DNA of 7,153 nucleotides from Betaproteobacteria bacterium (GTDB lineage: Bacteria; Pseudomonadota; Gammaproteobacteria; Burkholderiales; CANMPU01), in contig CANMPU010000048.1 of NCBI GenBank assembly GCA_947499755.1, positions 1 to 7,153 of the forward strand, read 5' to 3'. The notes beneath the pieces were generated by a model. The model was not told the origin of the DNA. It ran no database searches and saw nothing but the letters and a program-made list of their open reading frames with translations. Shown one piece after another: positions 1 to 6,754 of the stretch (the first letter of the stretch is position 1; the number at the start of each line of letters is the position of its first letter). Made by a program: the position numbers and the translations under genes.

Positions 1-1330
1 TGGTTGTGGCGGAATTGAGATCGTAATGTGTATAGTGAACACCGATTTTTGGCGTGGAATAGGCAAAAGAGTTTTTTAGCGGAAAGCTAATACTAGGATA
101 GGCGAGTAAGCGTTTGCCGTTAGATAATGTGGGATGATGGAAATCCACGTATTCGCTAACGAAGGAAAATTCTGAGCCAAATACACTTGGTTTGGCGCCG
201 CTTAATGTAAGTTGTGGAAGTCTATGGTAGGGCGGTGTGACGGGTGCCAAGGGGTCTTGTAGGGTTTGATAGCGTTGTAATCTCCCCATAAAACTCCACC
301 AATCGCGGCTATAGCTAACGGTGGCCTCGCGCAGCAAGTTTGTCTGAGCTGTTAACTTATTAATCGTCGTTAGGTCAGTAAAATAGGTGTCGTCTGATAC
401 TTTTTGATAATCGAGGCCAGCGCTCCAGCCAGCACCAAAACTTTGCGCGTGCTTTAATGCTAGCCCGTAACGCATTTTCTTAAACACGCGATCATCAGGT
501 AATACGTCGATTTCCGCTAGCCCGCTGTAGTTGGTGTCCAGGTAGCGAAACTCATTATTAAGCTGCAAGCCGCGTTTGCTGATAATTCGCGGCGAAAACG
601 TTGCGTCGCGATTCGGGGCGATATTCCAGTAAAAAGGCAAGGTAAATTCTGTTCCGCTTTTATCGCTGTTGGCGAGCACAGGGGAGAGAAAGCCTGTTTT
701 TCGACCCTCCCTTAATGGAAAATCGATATAGGGCGTAAAAAGTATCGGCACCCCCTTAAATTCTATCGTCGCGTTTCTTGCCGTGCCAACGTTTCCCCGG
801 ACATCAATTTTTAAATCTTTCGCCCGAATAAACCAGTCTTCCTTGCTTTCAGGGCAAGTGGTATAGCTTGCGTGGGTCGCGCGGTATTTATCTTGACCAT
901 CAAATTCAAAAGTTTCAGCGCTGCCATGTGACCGGTTGTCCTGCAGCGTAAACGATGGACTGTCTATGCGCCCTTGCGCAGTTTCGAGGTTGTATTCTAG
1001 CTTAGGGCCGCGGATGATATCGCCGCCGCGCTCGATGCGCACGTTACCACTAGCGCTAACATGGTCATCGGGCTGGGAATATATTAACTGATCAGCAAAA
1101 ATGGTTTGCGCGCCCTTCGTGACCACAACATTACCGGCCGCGGTAACGTCTTTGTCTTCGTGGCCTTGGATCTCGTCGGCATCAATACTAAGGAGCTCGT
1201 CGCTTTGTGGTGAAGTTTGTGTAACATTCCGATTTTGCGGGGCGTTTACGCATTCTTCCGCAAATGCAGGGTTGGCGCTACTCGTGGCGAGTAATAGAGC
1301 AAGCAACGCAGATAGAATAATCCGATTCAT
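1..1330 (-). CDS. lptD: LPS-assembly protein LptD, N-terminal part (runs off left edge)
   Basis: LptD is the outer-membrane beta-barrel that, with the lipoprotein LptE, inserts lipopolysaccharide into the outer leaflet. I translated the minus strand from the ATG at 1330-1328; 443 codons stay open to the window edge, against a usual family length of roughly 750-800, so the C-terminal half is missing only because the window ends. Residues 1-24 form a signal peptide with a hydrophobic core (IILSALLALLLA) and a likely cleavage after AFA. Residues about 48-120 are the periplasmic OstA/LptA-like beta-jellyroll (repeats of the type AAGNVVV and ASGNVRI). From about 190 the barrel begins (VPILFTPYIDFPLREGRKTG is typical). 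Cys27 and Cys159 match the two N-terminal cysteines that form inter-domain disulfides in E. coli LptD; their partners would lie outside the window. No strong Shine-Dalgarno precedes the start, but no other in-frame start is usable: the ATG at 1390-1388 meets a stop after six codons. Confidence 0.96.
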   Translation of the reverse strand, partial: MNRIILSALLALLLATSSANPAFAEECVNAPQNRNVTQTSPQSDELLSIDADEIQGHEDKDVTAAGNVVVTKGAQTIFADQLIYSQPDDHVSASGNVRIERGGDIIRGPKLEYNLETAQGRIDSPSFTLQDNRSHGSAETFEFDGQDKYRATHASYTTCPESKEDWFIRAKDLKIDVRGNVGTARNATIEFKGVPILFTPYIDFPLREGRKTGFLSPVLANSDKSGTEFTLPFYWNIAPNRDATFSPRIISKRGLQLNNEFRYLDTNYSGLAEIDVLPDDRVFKKMRYGLALKHAQSFGAGWSAGLDYQKVSDDTYFTDLTTINKLTAQTNLLREATVSYSRDWWSFMGRLQRYQTLQDPLAPVTPPYHRLPQLTLSGAKPSVFGSEFSFVSEYVDFHHPTLSNGKRLLAYPSISFPLKNSFAYSTPKIGVHYTHYDLNSATT

Positions 1331-1339
1331 GAATTAATC

Positions 1340-1368
1340 GTTATCGTTATAGTGATAAAATCTCACAA
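1340..1368 (-). promoter_or_regulatory. Candidate lptD promoter in divergent spacer
   Basis: On the minus strand, TTGTGA (1368-1363) and GATAAC (1345-1340) are separated by 17 bases and resemble sigma-70 -35 and -10 boxes. A better -10 by itself, TATAAC (1351-1346), has no good -35 at the right distance. Either choice would start the transcript within about ten bases of the lptD ATG, giving a nearly leaderless message. The real promoter may instead lie inside the amgK coding region. This is inference from motif matching only. Confidence 0.25.
1353..1361 (+). promoter_or_regulatory. Candidate extended -10 promoter for amgK
   Basis: TGATAAAAT is an extended -10 element: TG, one base, then TAAAAT, which differs from the TATAAT consensus at one position. 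No convincing -35 lies 16-18 bases upstream, but extended -10 promoters often do without one. Transcription would begin near 1368, leaving a leader of about 20 bases before the amgK ATG at 1389. The element overlaps the candidate lptD promoter on the other strand, so the two could compete for polymerase. Confidence 0.4.
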
Positions 1369-1388
1369 ATTATCGTTCTAGGCAATTC

Positions 1389-2393
1389 ATGAATTCTCCC
1401 GCAAGGCTCGACACCTTAGGGGATTGGCTTAAAACGCTTTTCCCCAGTGAACCATTTACTTTGGCACCTGCATCAGAGGATGCCAGCTTTCGTCGTTATT
1501 TTCGGGTGAAATTCGCGCATCGGACAGTCATCGCGATGGACGCCCCTCCCGAACAAGAGGACTGCAAGCCGTTTATTTTTGTCTGCAAACTCTTCACAAA
1601 GGCGGGTGTAAACGTACCACAAATTCTCGCGCAAGACCTGTCTCTGGGGTTTCTATTGTTGACCGATCTTGAAAGCTGCACTTATCTTAACGCGCTTAGC
1701 CGCCACGATGCGAACGTATTATACCTGGACGCCGTCGATGCGCTGATCAAAATTCAGCGTATTAGTGAGCCGGATGTCCTGCCGCCGTATAACGAGGAAC
1801 TCTTAAGGCGTGAAACCGAACTCTTTGAGAATTGGTACGTCAATAAATACCTAGGAAAACCGCTGAGCGCCGCACAACAAATTGATCTAAACGCAGTGAT
1901 AGATAAGGTAATTCGCAACTGCTTGGATCAACCAACTGTATTCGTCCACAGAGACTACCACTCACGTAATTTAATGCTGACCGACCCAAACCCGGGAATT
2001 TTGGATTTTCAGGACGCCGTTTATGGCCCAATTACGTACGATCTCGCCTCTCTTTTTAAGGATGCCTATGTTGCGTGGGACGAAGCGCGAATATTAGATT
2101 GGGTGATTCGTTATTGGGAGAAAGCAAAAACTGCCGGGCTTCCCGTCAATCACGATTTCGCAGCGTTTTATCTAGATTTTGAGTTTACGGGTGTGCAGCG
2201 CCATCTTAAGGTGTTGGGAATTTTTGCCAGACTACACTATCGCGATAAAAAAAGCGGTTACCTAAAAGATATACCGCTTGTTCTTAGCTACCTACGCAAG
2301 GCGTGTGCAAGATATCGCGAATTAACGCCGCTTCTAGTGCTATTGGACGAGTTGGGCAGCAAGGAATCCCCCGACATTGTTCGCGTCTCGTGA
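1389..2393 (+). CDS. amgK: N-acetylmuramate/N-acetylglucosamine anomeric kinase AmgK
   Basis: This is a cytoplasmic sugar kinase of the aminoglycoside phosphotransferase fold. AmgK uses ATP to phosphorylate MurNAc (and GlcNAc) at the anomeric position, the first dedicated step of the MurNAc salvage route described in Pseudomonas. Its 334 residues match the family. The N-terminal segment ASFRRYFRV (residues 32-40) fits the nucleotide-binding lobe; the catalytic loop is HRDYHSRN (187-194, Asp189 as base, Asn194 binding metal); the metal-binding aspartate is Asp206 in LDFQDA (205-210). Identification rests on these motifs plus the murU gene 39 bases downstream, its pathway partner. The start has a weak AGG six bases upstream, and the ATG at 1329 is unusable because it hits a stop at once. 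Annotation pipelines often call it simply a phosphotransferase; a drug-resistance role is not implied. Confidence 0.9.
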   Translation: MNSPARLDTLGDWLKTLFPSEPFTLAPASEDASFRRYFRVKFAHRTVIAMDAPPEQEDCKPFIFVCKLFTKAGVNVPQILAQDLSLGFLLLTDLESCTYLNALSRHDANVLYLDAVDALIKIQRISEPDVLPPYNEELLRRETELFENWYVNKYLGKPLSAAQQIDLNAVIDKVIRNCLDQPTVFVHRDYHSRNLMLTDPNPGILDFQDAVYGPITYDLASLFKDAYVAWDEARILDWVIRYWEKAKTAGLPVNHDFAAFYLDFEFTGVQRHLKVLGIFARLHYRDKKSGYLKDIPLVLSYLRKACARYRELTPLLVLLDELGSKESPDIVRVS

Positions 2394-2432
2394 TGCGGAT
2401 GGCGCAGGGGCACTTATGTATGGTGCATTAAT

Positions 2433-3128
2433 ATGAAAGCGATGATTCTTGCCGCCGGCCGCGGAGAGCGTATGCGCCCGATTACTGATACTTTGCCGAA
2501 AGCGCTAGTGCGGGTTGGCGGCAAGGCCCTTATTGGCTGGCATTTGGAGCGTCTCGCGCTGGCTGGCATTACCGAGGTGGTGGTTAATCTATCCCATTTG
2601 GGTAGCCAAATTAAAACCACGATTGGAAACGGCAGTCAATATGGGTTGGAGATACACTATTCGAAAGAGCACGAGGCTCTAGAAACGGCCGGAGGCGTTG
2701 TCCAAGCGCTACCACTTCTTGGCGCCGGTCCGTTTCTGCTGCTAAACGCTGATATTTATTGCGAGATGGATCTAACAGCTTTGGTCCCGGTGATAGAGAA
2801 TATGCGCACACGGTCTTGCGAAGCACTTGCACATTTGATACTGGTTGAGAACCCGGAACACAATAAAAACGGCGATTTTGCGTTGCACGGCGCAAAGGTA
2901 AGCTTAAGCGGAAAATTGTTGACCTATAGTGGGGTGGGGGTGTATCAACCCGCAATGTTTCATGGTATTCAAAATGGCGCAAAGGAAAAATTAGGGCCAT
3001 TACTCCGGGAACAAATTGCCGCTAACAGAATTAGCGGCGAGTTCTTTTCCGGCTATTGGGTCGATGTGGGGACGCCTGAACGTTTACGATTGTTAGACGA
3101 ACAGTTGGGGACTCGATCCGCACTTTAA
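2433..3128 (+). CDS. murU: N-acetylmuramate alpha-1-phosphate uridylyltransferase MurU
   Basis: MurU joins UTP and MurNAc-1-phosphate to give UDP-MurNAc and pyrophosphate, feeding recycled cell-wall sugar back into peptidoglycan synthesis downstream of MurA and MurB. The 231-residue protein is a single Rossmann-like nucleotidyltransferase domain. The signature LAAGRGERMRPIT (6-18) followed by PKAL (22-25, Lys23) binds the nucleotide; LETAGG (83-88) and NAD (105-107, Asp107 for metal) line the active site; WVDVGTPERL (209-218, Asp211) is the second metal site. It lacks the C-terminal beta-helix of GlmU and the extension of RmlA-type enzymes, which fits MurU, as does the amgK partner upstream. 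The ATG at 2433 is preferred over Met4 because MurU proteins begin MKAMILAAG; GGTG at 2422-2425 is a weak ribosome site. A generic sugar-1-phosphate nucleotidyltransferase is the alternative. Confidence 0.9.
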   Translation: MKAMILAAGRGERMRPITDTLPKALVRVGGKALIGWHLERLALAGITEVVVNLSHLGSQIKTTIGNGSQYGLEIHYSKEHEALETAGGVVQALPLLGAGPFLLLNADIYCEMDLTALVPVIENMRTRSCEALAHLILVENPEHNKNGDFALHGAKVSLSGKLLTYSGVGVYQPAMFHGIQNGAKEKLGPLLREQIAANRISGEFFSGYWVDVGTPERLRLLDEQLGTRSAL

Positions 3129-3165
3129 TTTCACCACAGCTACTGAATTAGAGGCACAATTTACT

Positions 3166-4470
3166 ATGGCGGATATAAAAATTTACCAGGAGCGACGTAA
3201 TCGTCTTGCAGCGCGCATGAAAATGGGTGTCGCGATTATTCCAACTGCGACAGAATACATACGCAATAATGACACGCACTTCCCTTTCCGTTTTGATAGC
3301 ACCTTTCATTACCTAACGGGGTTTTCTGAGCCAGAGTCAGTATTGATCTTAGTCGCCGGTGATGCGCCCAAAAGTGTTTTATTTTGCCGTGATAAAGACG
3401 TGGAACGCGAGATTTGGGATGGCTTTCGTTTCGGACCGGAAGCCGCGCGTGAAACCTTTGGTTTTGATCAAACTTACTCCATCAACGAGATCGATGATGC
3501 GATCCCCACTCTTCTTGCCGACCAACCTGCTTTATTTTTTGCCATAGGCGCAAACAAAGAGTGGGACGGATGCGTTGTCTCTTGGTTAAATAAGGTTCGT
3601 GAGCGCTCGCGTAGTGGAATTACCGCGCCAGGTGATATTAAGGATCCCCGCGTATTTTTGGATGAAATGCGTCTCTACAAAGACGAAACCGAAGTTGCAA
3701 CATTGCGCCGCGCCGCAGCAATATCCGACGTCGCACACCGGAGTGCGATGCGCTGCGTTAGGCCGGGGATGAAAGAATATGAGATCGAAGCAGAATTGCT
3801 TTACGAATTTCGGCGTGCGGGATCACAAGCGCCGGCGTATCCATCGATTGTTGCCGGCGGCGCGAACGCATGTGTCTTACATTATATTCAGAACGATGCG
3901 GTCTTACGCGATGGCGACCTGCTGTTAATCGACGCTGGTTGCGAATATAACGGCTATGCTTCTGATATTACGCGCACCTTTCCGGTGAACGGGAAGTTTA
4001 GTCCCATACAGAAGGATGTTTACCAAGTGGTGTTGCACGCGCAAATTGCGGCGATCAAAGCGGCTAAGCCTGGCAATGAATGGGAAACGCCGCACAACGA
4101 GGCGCTAAAAGTACTGGCGCAGGGGTTCGTTGATTTGGGATTGTGTAACGGTAGCGTTGACGCCGTGATCGAGTCGGGCGCCTATAAAAAATATTACATG
4201 CACAGAACGGGACATTGGTTAGGAATGGATGTTCACGATGTCGGCGAATACAAAACCGCCGGAGCTTGGCGCACTCTGCAAGCGGACATGGTCTTTACGG
4301 TAGAGCCTGGGTGCTATATTCGTCCGGACAAGGATGTTCCAGAAGTATTCTGGAACATTGGAATAAGAATCGAAGATGACGTGGTAATTCGACCTGATGG
4401 TTGTGAAGTACTCACTTCAGCTACACCTAAGACTGTAGAGGCCATCGAAGAGCTGATGTCGCATGACTAA
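3166..4470 (+). CDS. pepP: Xaa-Pro aminopeptidase (aminopeptidase P)
   Basis: PepP removes the N-terminal residue from peptides whose second residue is proline; it is a cytoplasmic dimanganese M24 (pita-bread fold) peptidase. At 434 residues it is close to E. coli PepP (441). The N-terminal creatinase-like domain covers about 1-170, including FPFRFDSTFHYLTGF (39-53). The catalytic domain follows with all five metal ligands in place: Asp256 (LIDAG), Asp267 (SDITRTF), His350 (RTGHWLGMDVHD), Glu380 (TVEPG) and Glu403 (RIEDD). The substrate histidines His239 and His357 and Arg401 are also present. The ATG at 3166 follows AGAGG (3150-3154) at an 11-base spacing. It starts 37 bases after murU with no terminator between, so it is probably cotranscribed with amgK-murU, and its end overlaps ubiH by 8 bases. 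Confidence 0.96.
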   Translation: MADIKIYQERRNRLAARMKMGVAIIPTATEYIRNNDTHFPFRFDSTFHYLTGFSEPESVLILVAGDAPKSVLFCRDKDVEREIWDGFRFGPEAARETFGFDQTYSINEIDDAIPTLLADQPALFFAIGANKEWDGCVVSWLNKVRERSRSGITAPGDIKDPRVFLDEMRLYKDETEVATLRRAAAISDVAHRSAMRCVRPGMKEYEIEAELLYEFRRAGSQAPAYPSIVAGGANACVLHYIQNDAVLRDGDLLLIDAGCEYNGYASDITRTFPVNGKFSPIQKDVYQVVLHAQIAAIKAAKPGNEWETPHNEALKVLAQGFVDLGLCNGSVDAVIESGAYKKYYMHRTGHWLGMDVHDVGEYKTAGAWRTLQADMVFTVEPGCYIRPDKDVPEVFWNIGIRIEDDVVIRPDGCEVLTSATPKTVEAIEELMSHD

Positions 4471-5623
4471 CCACGTCGATATCGCTATCGTGGGCGGTGG
4501 GCCGGTTGGGCTTACGCTGGCGTTAACATTGAGAAATTTTGGACTACGCGTACAGCTTTTTGAAGCGAACCTATCGCTAATAAACGCTTCGGCGCAGCGT
4601 ACCCTGGCAATTTCCTATGGTAGCCGACTTATTTTGGAGCGTTGTGCTGCTTGGCCTAGCGATGCAGAGTTAACGCCTATTCAATCCATCCATGTTTCCC
4701 AGCGCGGCGGTTTCGGCAGCACGGTCCTCACGGCAAAAGAAGTCGATGTGCCGGCCCTCGGTTATGTCGTAAACGCGCACGCATTATTAATTAAGATGAA
4801 TGACGCACTACAGTCTGACGATATATCGATTACGACAGGCGCCAAAGTATTAACTCACAAATCTACGACCAGTTACGGCTCTGTTGAATTCGAAGTCGAT
4901 GGCAAGAGACACGATATTACGGCGGATCTCATTGCAATCGCGGACGGCGGACAGTTGCAAGCTGGTAACGCTAACGATGAAATTCAGGAAAAAGATTATC
5001 ACCAGCACGCCGTACTCGCTTACGTAGAAACAGAGTTGCCGCATAGGAACATGGCCTACGAGAGGTTCACGGCTGCCGGCCCGGTGGCGCTGTTGCCAAC
5101 GGGCGAGGGTTTTAGTTTGGTGTGGACTACTGACCCAAAAGGCGCAAAACGACTACTCGAGCTCGAACCAGAAATATTTATCCGCGAATTAGGTGAGTGG
5201 TTCGGGACCCGTTTAGGAAAATTTACGTTGATGCGCGATCGTAAACGCATACCTTTGAAATTGCGCTATGTAAATAAAGTAGCGGCGCAGAGAACGGTAG
5301 TACTGGGAAACGCTGCGCAACTCTTGCATCCTGTTGCGGGACAAGGGTTGAATCTAGGGATGCGCGACGCCGCAGATTTGGCAAGAGAAATTAGGGAAAA
5401 GATAGCGGCGGGAATCGGCTCTAACGAAATGTTATGCGCCTATGAAAAGCGACGTGCCGCTGATCGCAGCACTAACATTTTCTTTACCGATTTTCTGGTG
5501 AGATTATATTCCAATGATATTCCGCCGTTGCGTATCGCACGTGGAATAGGCCTTGCTTCACTGAGTTGCATTCCGTCAGCGAGACGATTTCTCATGCGGC
5601 GTATGTTGTTTGGTGCCGCATAG
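4463..5623 (+). CDS. ubiH: FAD-dependent ubiquinone biosynthesis hydroxylase UbiH
   Basis: UbiH is a flavin monooxygenase of the p-hydroxybenzoate hydroxylase type. In E. coli it hydroxylates 2-octaprenyl-6-methoxyphenol, one of three ring hydroxylations in aerobic ubiquinone synthesis, within a soluble Ubi complex. The 386 residues match the family (E. coli 392). The FAD-binding GGGPVG (11-16) follows a beta strand and leads to the ribose-binding Glu34 (LFEA). IHVSQRGGFGS (76-86) and ALGYVV (98-103) resemble E. coli UbiH. The middle DG motif is ADGGQ (160-164). GNAAQLLHPVAGQGLNLGMR (282-301) binds FAD phosphate and is the UbiH form (GNAAQ, not GDAAH). The start lies inside the end of pepP, an 8-base overlap that suggests translational coupling. 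The pepP-ubiH pair also occurs in E. coli, but ubiI does not follow here. Related paralogues (UbiI, UbiF, UbiL, UbiM) differ in ring position, so exact regioselectivity is inferred. Confidence 0.9.
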   Translation: MTNHVDIAIVGGGPVGLTLALTLRNFGLRVQLFEANLSLINASAQRTLAISYGSRLILERCAAWPSDAELTPIQSIHVSQRGGFGSTVLTAKEVDVPALGYVVNAHALLIKMNDALQSDDISITTGAKVLTHKSTTSYGSVEFEVDGKRHDITADLIAIADGGQLQAGNANDEIQEKDYHQHAVLAYVETELPHRNMAYERFTAAGPVALLPTGEGFSLVWTTDPKGAKRLLELEPEIFIRELGEWFGTRLGKFTLMRDRKRIPLKLRYVNKVAAQRTVVLGNAAQLLHPVAGQGLNLGMRDAADLAREIREKIAAGIGSNEMLCAYEKRRAADRSTNIFFTDFLVRLYSNDIPPLRIARGIGLASLSCIPSARRFLMRRMLFGAA

Positions 5624-5662
5624 CTTCATAATTAAGAAATAATCTGCTTTAGTTTGCGTCAC

Positions 5663-5683
5663 TTGCGTCCACGCAATTTTTTT
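5663..5683 (+). terminator. Probable Rho-independent terminator after ubiH
   Basis: TTGCG (5663-5667), loop TCCA, then CGCAA (5672-5676), runs straight into seven T (5677-5683), followed by further T-rich sequence. The stem is only five base pairs, so it may be leaky. It lies 40 bases past the ubiH stop and before a candidate dusB promoter, which suits the end of the amgK-ubiH unit. An extra copy of the left arm, TTGCGT at 5654-5659, could pair with the same right arm using a longer loop. Confidence 0.6.
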
Positions 5684-5698
5684 CTTTTCTTACGCGAG

Positions 5699-5731
5699 TT
5701 GTAAGTTTACACTTCCCTCTGTCTATATAAC
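5699..5731 (+). promoter_or_regulatory. Candidate promoter of the dusB-fis unit
   Basis: TTGTAA (5699-5704) could serve as -35 and TATATA (5724-5729) as -10, a 19-base spacing that is longer than ideal; TATAAC (5726-5731) is an alternative -10 at 21 bases. The start of transcription would fall near 5736, leaving a leader of only about ten bases before dusB, whose ATG has no visible Shine-Dalgarno. The downstream stretch is AT-rich, so a GC-rich discriminator of the kind linked to stringent control at the E. coli dusB-fis promoter is not seen. Motif-based inference only. Confidence 0.35.
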
Positions 5732-5746
5732 ACTAATAACTACGCG

Positions 5747-6754
5747 ATGCAGATCGGGACTCATTTACTCAAAAACAATCTTATCGTTGCGCCCATGGCA
5801 GGCGTCACCGATCGCCCATTTCGCCAATTGTGCAAAAAAATGGGTGCGGGATTTGCGGTTTCCGAAATGGTGGCGAGTAATTCTTTATTGTGGGGTTCTG
5901 AAAAGACCAAGCGGCGCGCTAATCACGACGGCGAAGTCGAGCCAATTTCGGTACAGATCGCTGGCGCCGACCCTAAAATCTTGGCGGACGCAGCAAAATA
6001 TAATGTTGATGAAGGCGCGCAAATTATCGATATTAATATGGGTTGTCCCGCAAAGAAGATTTGCAATGTTATGGCGGGTTCGGCGCTGTTACAAAATGAA
6101 CCGCTAGTCGCAAAGATTCTCGAAGCGGTTGTTGCGGCGGTTGCGGTGCCCGTAACTTTAAAAATCCGTACTGGTTGGGATCGCGGAAACAAGAATGCGT
6201 TGCTCATCGCAAAACTGGCGGAAGATTGCGGCGTGCAAGCGCTGGCGATCCACGGCCGCACCCGCGCGTGTGGGTTTAGTGGCCATGCAGAATATGACAC
6301 GATTGCTGAAGTTAAGTCTCAGGTACAAATTCCGGTAATTGCCAACGGCGATATTAAAACACCAGAAGACGTCAAGAACGTACTCGACTATACCAAGGCC
6401 GATGCCGTTATGATTGGGCGCGCCGCACAAGGACGTCCTTGGATATTTCGCGAGATTACCTATTTTTTGCAGAATGGTGTTCATATGCCCAGCCCTGAAG
6501 TTGGCGAAATTCATTTATTGCTAAGGGAGCATCTTGTTGATTTGTACGACTTCTACGGCGAATATTCTGGCGTACGCATTGCGCGCAAGCACATCTCTTG
6601 GTACACCAGAGGGTTGGTGAATTCTGCCGCGTTCCGTCATCACGTTAATCAGCTACAAACAACGGAGCACCAATTTCACGCTGTCGATCTTTTTTTCGAA
6701 GAACTAAAGCGCTACGGTCAGCGCTTAATTTACACAGAGGAACTTGCGGCATGA
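5747..6754 (+). CDS. dusB: tRNA-dihydrouridine synthase B
   Basis: DusB is an FMN enzyme that uses NADPH to reduce a uridine in the tRNA D-loop; E. coli DusB modifies U17. The 335-residue protein (E. coli 321) has the TIM barrel first: APMAGVTDRPFR (15-26) near the flavin, SVQIAGADP (68-76), then INMGCPAKK (96-104) with catalytic Cys100 at the same number as in E. coli. LKIRTGW (138-144, Lys139) and IHGRTRACGFSG (168-179, His169) bind FMN and substrate; NGDI (200-203) and IGRAAQGRPWIF (223-234) hold the flavin phosphate. The helical tRNA-binding domain starts about 250 and includes RIARKHISWY (277-286). The DusB subclass is supported by these motifs and by the overlapping fis gene, a classic pairing. 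No alternative start fits as well as MQIG, which matches the E. coli N terminus MRIG. Confidence 0.96.
   Translation: MQIGTHLLKNNLIVAPMAGVTDRPFRQLCKKMGAGFAVSEMVASNSLLWGSEKTKRRANHDGEVEPISVQIAGADPKILADAAKYNVDEGAQIIDINMGCPAKKICNVMAGSALLQNEPLVAKILEAVVAAVAVPVTLKIRTGWDRGNKNALLIAKLAEDCGVQALAIHGRTRACGFSGHAEYDTIAEVKSQVQIPVIANGDIKTPEDVKNVLDYTKADAVMIGRAAQGRPWIFREITYFLQNGVHMPSPEVGEIHLLLREHLVDLYDFYGEYSGVRIARKHISWYTRGLVNSAAFRHHVNQLQTTEHQFHAVDLFFEELKRYGQRLIYTEELAA
6736..6742 (+). promoter_or_regulatory. Ribosome binding site of fis
   Basis: AGAGGAA, inside the last codons of dusB, lies eight bases before the fis ATG. It is the clearest Shine-Dalgarno in the window and fixes the fis start at 6751. Fis can therefore be made efficiently from the dusB message, in contrast to dusB itself, which has no visible site. 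Confidence 0.7.

Larger units (their letters stand above)
1325..1395. repeat. Repeated 11-base palindromic motif covering both divergent start codons
   Basis: ATTCATGAATT occurs at 1325-1335 and again at 1385-1395, exactly 60 bases apart. The first copy contains the lptD ATG (minus strand) and the second the amgK ATG (plus strand). The core TTCATGAA is a perfect palindrome, and the second copy extends to a 12-base palindrome (1384-1395). The octamer TTATCGTT also occurs twice in the spacer, at 1341-1348 and 1370-1377. Both proteins beginning Met-Asn explains part of the similarity. Function, if any, is unknown. Confidence 0.5.

Noticed and set aside
1101..1337. Open frame of 78 codons on the plus strand
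   Set aside because: It lies wholly antisense to the signal peptide and OstA domain of lptD, and its composition (runs of Ser, Thr, Ala) is what the reverse of that coding sequence gives.
1329..1390. Alternative ATGs for amgK (1329, plus) and lptD (1390, minus)
   Set aside because: Both are in frame with their gene but meet a stop codon within one to six codons, so they cannot start the protein.
1389..2393. Aminoglycoside resistance phosphotransferase
   Set aside because: The fold is shared, but the neighbour murU and the AmgK-like N terminus point to a sugar kinase of cell-wall recycling.
2611..3000. Open frame of 129 codons on the minus strand
   Set aside because: Antisense to conserved murU catalytic sequence, resembles no family I know, and has no promoter or ribosome site I can see.
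2433..3128. Glucose-1-phosphate thymidylyltransferase or mannose-1-phosphate guanylyltransferase
   Set aside because: The protein is a short single domain with the WVDVGTPERL ending and an amgK partner, and no nucleotide-sugar genes are nearby.
5923..6514. Two overlapping minus-strand open frames of 125 and 118 codons
   Set aside because: Both are antisense to the conserved barrel of dusB, including the catalytic Cys region; no sign of independent coding.
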